Positions 63,096 through 64,000 of a DNA stretch of 64,000 nt are shown here, piece by piece. The DNA is taken from NCBI GenBank assembly GCA_018396705.1, contig JAGTQZ010000004.1:248001-312000 (forward strand). Reading direction: 5' to 3'. Origin of the DNA: Candidatus Bathyarchaeota archaeon (GTDB taxonomy: Archaea; Thermoproteota; Bathyarchaeia; Bathyarchaeales; Bathycorpusculaceae). A program made the position numbers and the translations under genes. Under the pieces are notes generated by a model. That model was given only the letters and a program-made list of their open reading frames with translations, was not told the DNA's origin and ran no database searches. The stretch's first letter is position 1; each line of letters begins with the position of its first letter.

Positions 63096-63383
63096 TTGGC
63101 GCAAGTGAAGATGTGTTCTCCCAAATGTGAACTTTTCAAGTGTGGCAAGAATGCTGCCGTTTTCCGTAGAGACGGTGTGTGGTGCAGATGGACTGAAGAC
63201 ATGTGTAATGTGGCGAACTGTTCATACGCACTTTGTGTTAAAAGGCGTCTACTTCCAAGGGGAGTATGCGGCGAAACAATAAGAAGGAAAACTGTGGAAA
63301 AACAACCTGAGGAAGTTGTTGGTCCAGCAATAAAGCTTCGGGGAAGAGCCCTCCGCAAGATAGGTGAAAGAGAACTGTTCTAA
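63096..63383 (+). CDS. Cysteine-rich small protein (95 aa)
   Basis: A 95-residue protein. The first 60 residues carry nine cysteines: CSPKC, FKC, WCRWTEDMC, NC, LC and VCGETIRRK. The rest is a basic, proline-poor tail. The N-terminal set could hold two zinc ions or an Fe-S cluster. Not recognised. Its start is TTG 63096. Confidence 0.65.
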   Translation: MAQVKMCSPKCELFKCGKNAAVFRRDGVWCRWTEDMCNVANCSYALCVKRRLLPRGVCGETIRRKTVEKQPEEVVGPAIKLRGRALRKIGERELF

Positions 63384-63430
63384 ACTCGAAAGTTCATCGA
63401 CATACTGCGAGCGCTCAATAATCTGAACTT

Positions 63431-63598
63431 TCACTTGGCTTGAATTCGCTTAACTACCGGAGGTCTTATTTTTTTTAGAACTCTGTAGCCGCAGACGGTG
63501 CATTTTATTTCTCCCCCTCGCAGTTCAAGCTCTTCCGTTGAAACCCTAGCTCCACACCTTAGGCATTCATAAACTATTCCAGGAGCTGCTTTTTCCAT
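63431..63598 (-). CDS. rpoP: RNA polymerase subunit P (Rpb12)
   Basis: A 55-residue zinc protein on the minus strand with ATG at 63596-63598. It reads IVYECLRCGARVS, then ELRGGEIKCTVCGYRVLKKIRPP, the signature of archaeal RpoP. It is a small structural subunit of RNA polymerase. It is convergent with the Cys-rich gene and divergent from the Trm5-family gene. Confidence 0.93.
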   Translation of the reverse strand: MEKAAPGIVYECLRCGARVSTEELELRGGEIKCTVCGYRVLKKIRPPVVKRIQAK

Positions 63599-63677
63599 TT
63601 TTATTCCCCGTTACAAAAGAATTTGTTTACTTTTAAGCATTTCCCCAGGAATAATATTATTTGTCTCGGCGATTAGT

Positions 63678-64000
63678 ATGAAGAAACGCCTAAAACATCT
63701 CCTTTCAACAGTGTTGCCGTCCGAGGTGGTAGCTACTATTTATAACTCTTACGATATCGTGGGCGACATAGCCATCATACGTCTTGCTGAGGATTCCCAA
63801 AAGCATGGCCAGACCATTGCTGAGGCAATAATGAAGGTTCATAAAAATGTTAAGACAGTTCTAGCTCAAACAAGCCCGGTTCAAGGAGACTTTAGACTTC
63901 GGAAGCTTGAGTACATTTCCGGAGAGAATAAAACAAGAACCGTCCACAAAGAGTCCGGATGCCTTTTCTCGGTTGATCTGGAACGCTGCTATTTTTCACC
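63678..64000 (+). CDS. trm5: Trm5-family tRNA (guanine-37-N1) methyltransferase, N-terminal part
   Basis: About 107 codons to the right edge; the gene continues beyond the window. The N-terminal D1 domain is visible (SYDIVGDIAIIRLAED, VHKNVKTVLAQTSPVQGDFR) and the start of the next domain (HKESGCLFSVDLERCYFSP). These match archaeal Trm5/Taw2. The m1G37 product is the substrate of Taw1. Whether it is Trm5a, Trm5b or Taw2 cannot be told from this part. Confidence 0.88.
   Translation, partial: MKKRLKHLLSTVLPSEVVATIYNSYDIVGDIAIIRLAEDSQKHGQTIAEAIMKVHKNVKTVLAQTSPVQGDFRLRKLEYISGENKTRTVHKESGCLFSVDLERCYFS

Noticed and set aside
1-64000. CRISPR arrays, insertion sequences, tRNA or rRNA genes
   Set aside because: No regularly spaced repeats, transposase motifs, tRNA T-loop patterns or rRNA-like conserved stretches were found on reading the spacers.

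Overview
This 64 kb window is from an archaeal chromosome. The information-processing genes are archaeal/eukaryotic in type: PCNA, primase small and large subunits, two GINS proteins, MCM, RFC small and large subunits, TFS, Rpb12 (RpoP), ribosomal proteins L44e and S27e, aIF2-alpha, Nop10, Taw1 and Trm5. Together with Hdr/Mvh genes, TfrAB, an AOR and many small Cys-rich proteins, this best suggests an anaerobic TACK archaeon, most likely Candidatus Bathyarchaeia. That placement is an inference; no rRNA is present.

Region 1 (1-24.8 kb) is redox metabolism. A first Hdr set (HdrA-MvhD fusion, HdrC, HdrB) begins at the left edge. Small Zn and Hsp20-like genes follow, then an AbrB-PhoU regulator divergent from a ribbon-helix-helix protein fused to a GcvH-like domain that has lost its lipoyl lysine. 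Next is one long operon (5.86-16.2 kb): a GltD-like FAD oxidoreductase with ferredoxin clusters, an MvhD domain fused to a winged HTH, a double-length HdrA, MvhD, HdrC, HdrB, the [NiFe] hydrogenase subunits MvhG and MvhA, and a maturation protease. It should encode a hydrogenase-heterodisulfide-reductase-type electron-bifurcating complex. Facing it are a tungsten aldehyde:ferredoxin oxidoreductase with its ferredoxin, and thiol:fumarate-reductase-type TfrAB. The region ends with a serine kinase-cysteine synthase fusion, divergent from a Cys-rich HTH regulator across two identical palindromes.

Region 2 (24.8-33.4 kb) holds an SLC41/MgtE-like cation permease with two PhoU-TrkA_C partners, small membrane and zinc proteins (one possibly with an ACG start), an AdoHcy hydrolase-type enzyme beside an AdoHcy/MTA-type deaminase, DUF99 and TFS.

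Region 3 (33.4-60.7 kb) is information processing: PCNA-PriL, PriS-GINS51, L44e-S27e-aIF2a-Nop10-PAC2, GINS23-MCM and RFC-S-RFC-L. Envelope genes interrupt it: a dolichol-phosphate-mannose-synthase-like enzyme, a DUF2079 membrane protein, a GT4 glycosyltransferase and an archaeosortase. A frameshifted UDP-GlcNAc 2-epimerase pseudogene and a pilin-like protein lie at 45.0-46.4 kb. Glutamate dehydrogenase and a glutamate-synthase FMN-domain protein sit between MCM and a second AbrB-PhoU gene. After RFC comes a leftward series: MetRS-C-like tRNA-binding protein, HD phosphohydrolase, endonuclease V, translin-like protein, a small AbrB-like protein, Taw1 and SHMT.

Region 4 (60.7-64 kb) has a large secreted surface protein, a Cys-rich small protein, rpoP and the start of a Trm5-family methyltransferase cut by the window edge. 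No tRNA, rRNA, CRISPR array, insertion sequence or orc1/cdc6 gene was recognised.
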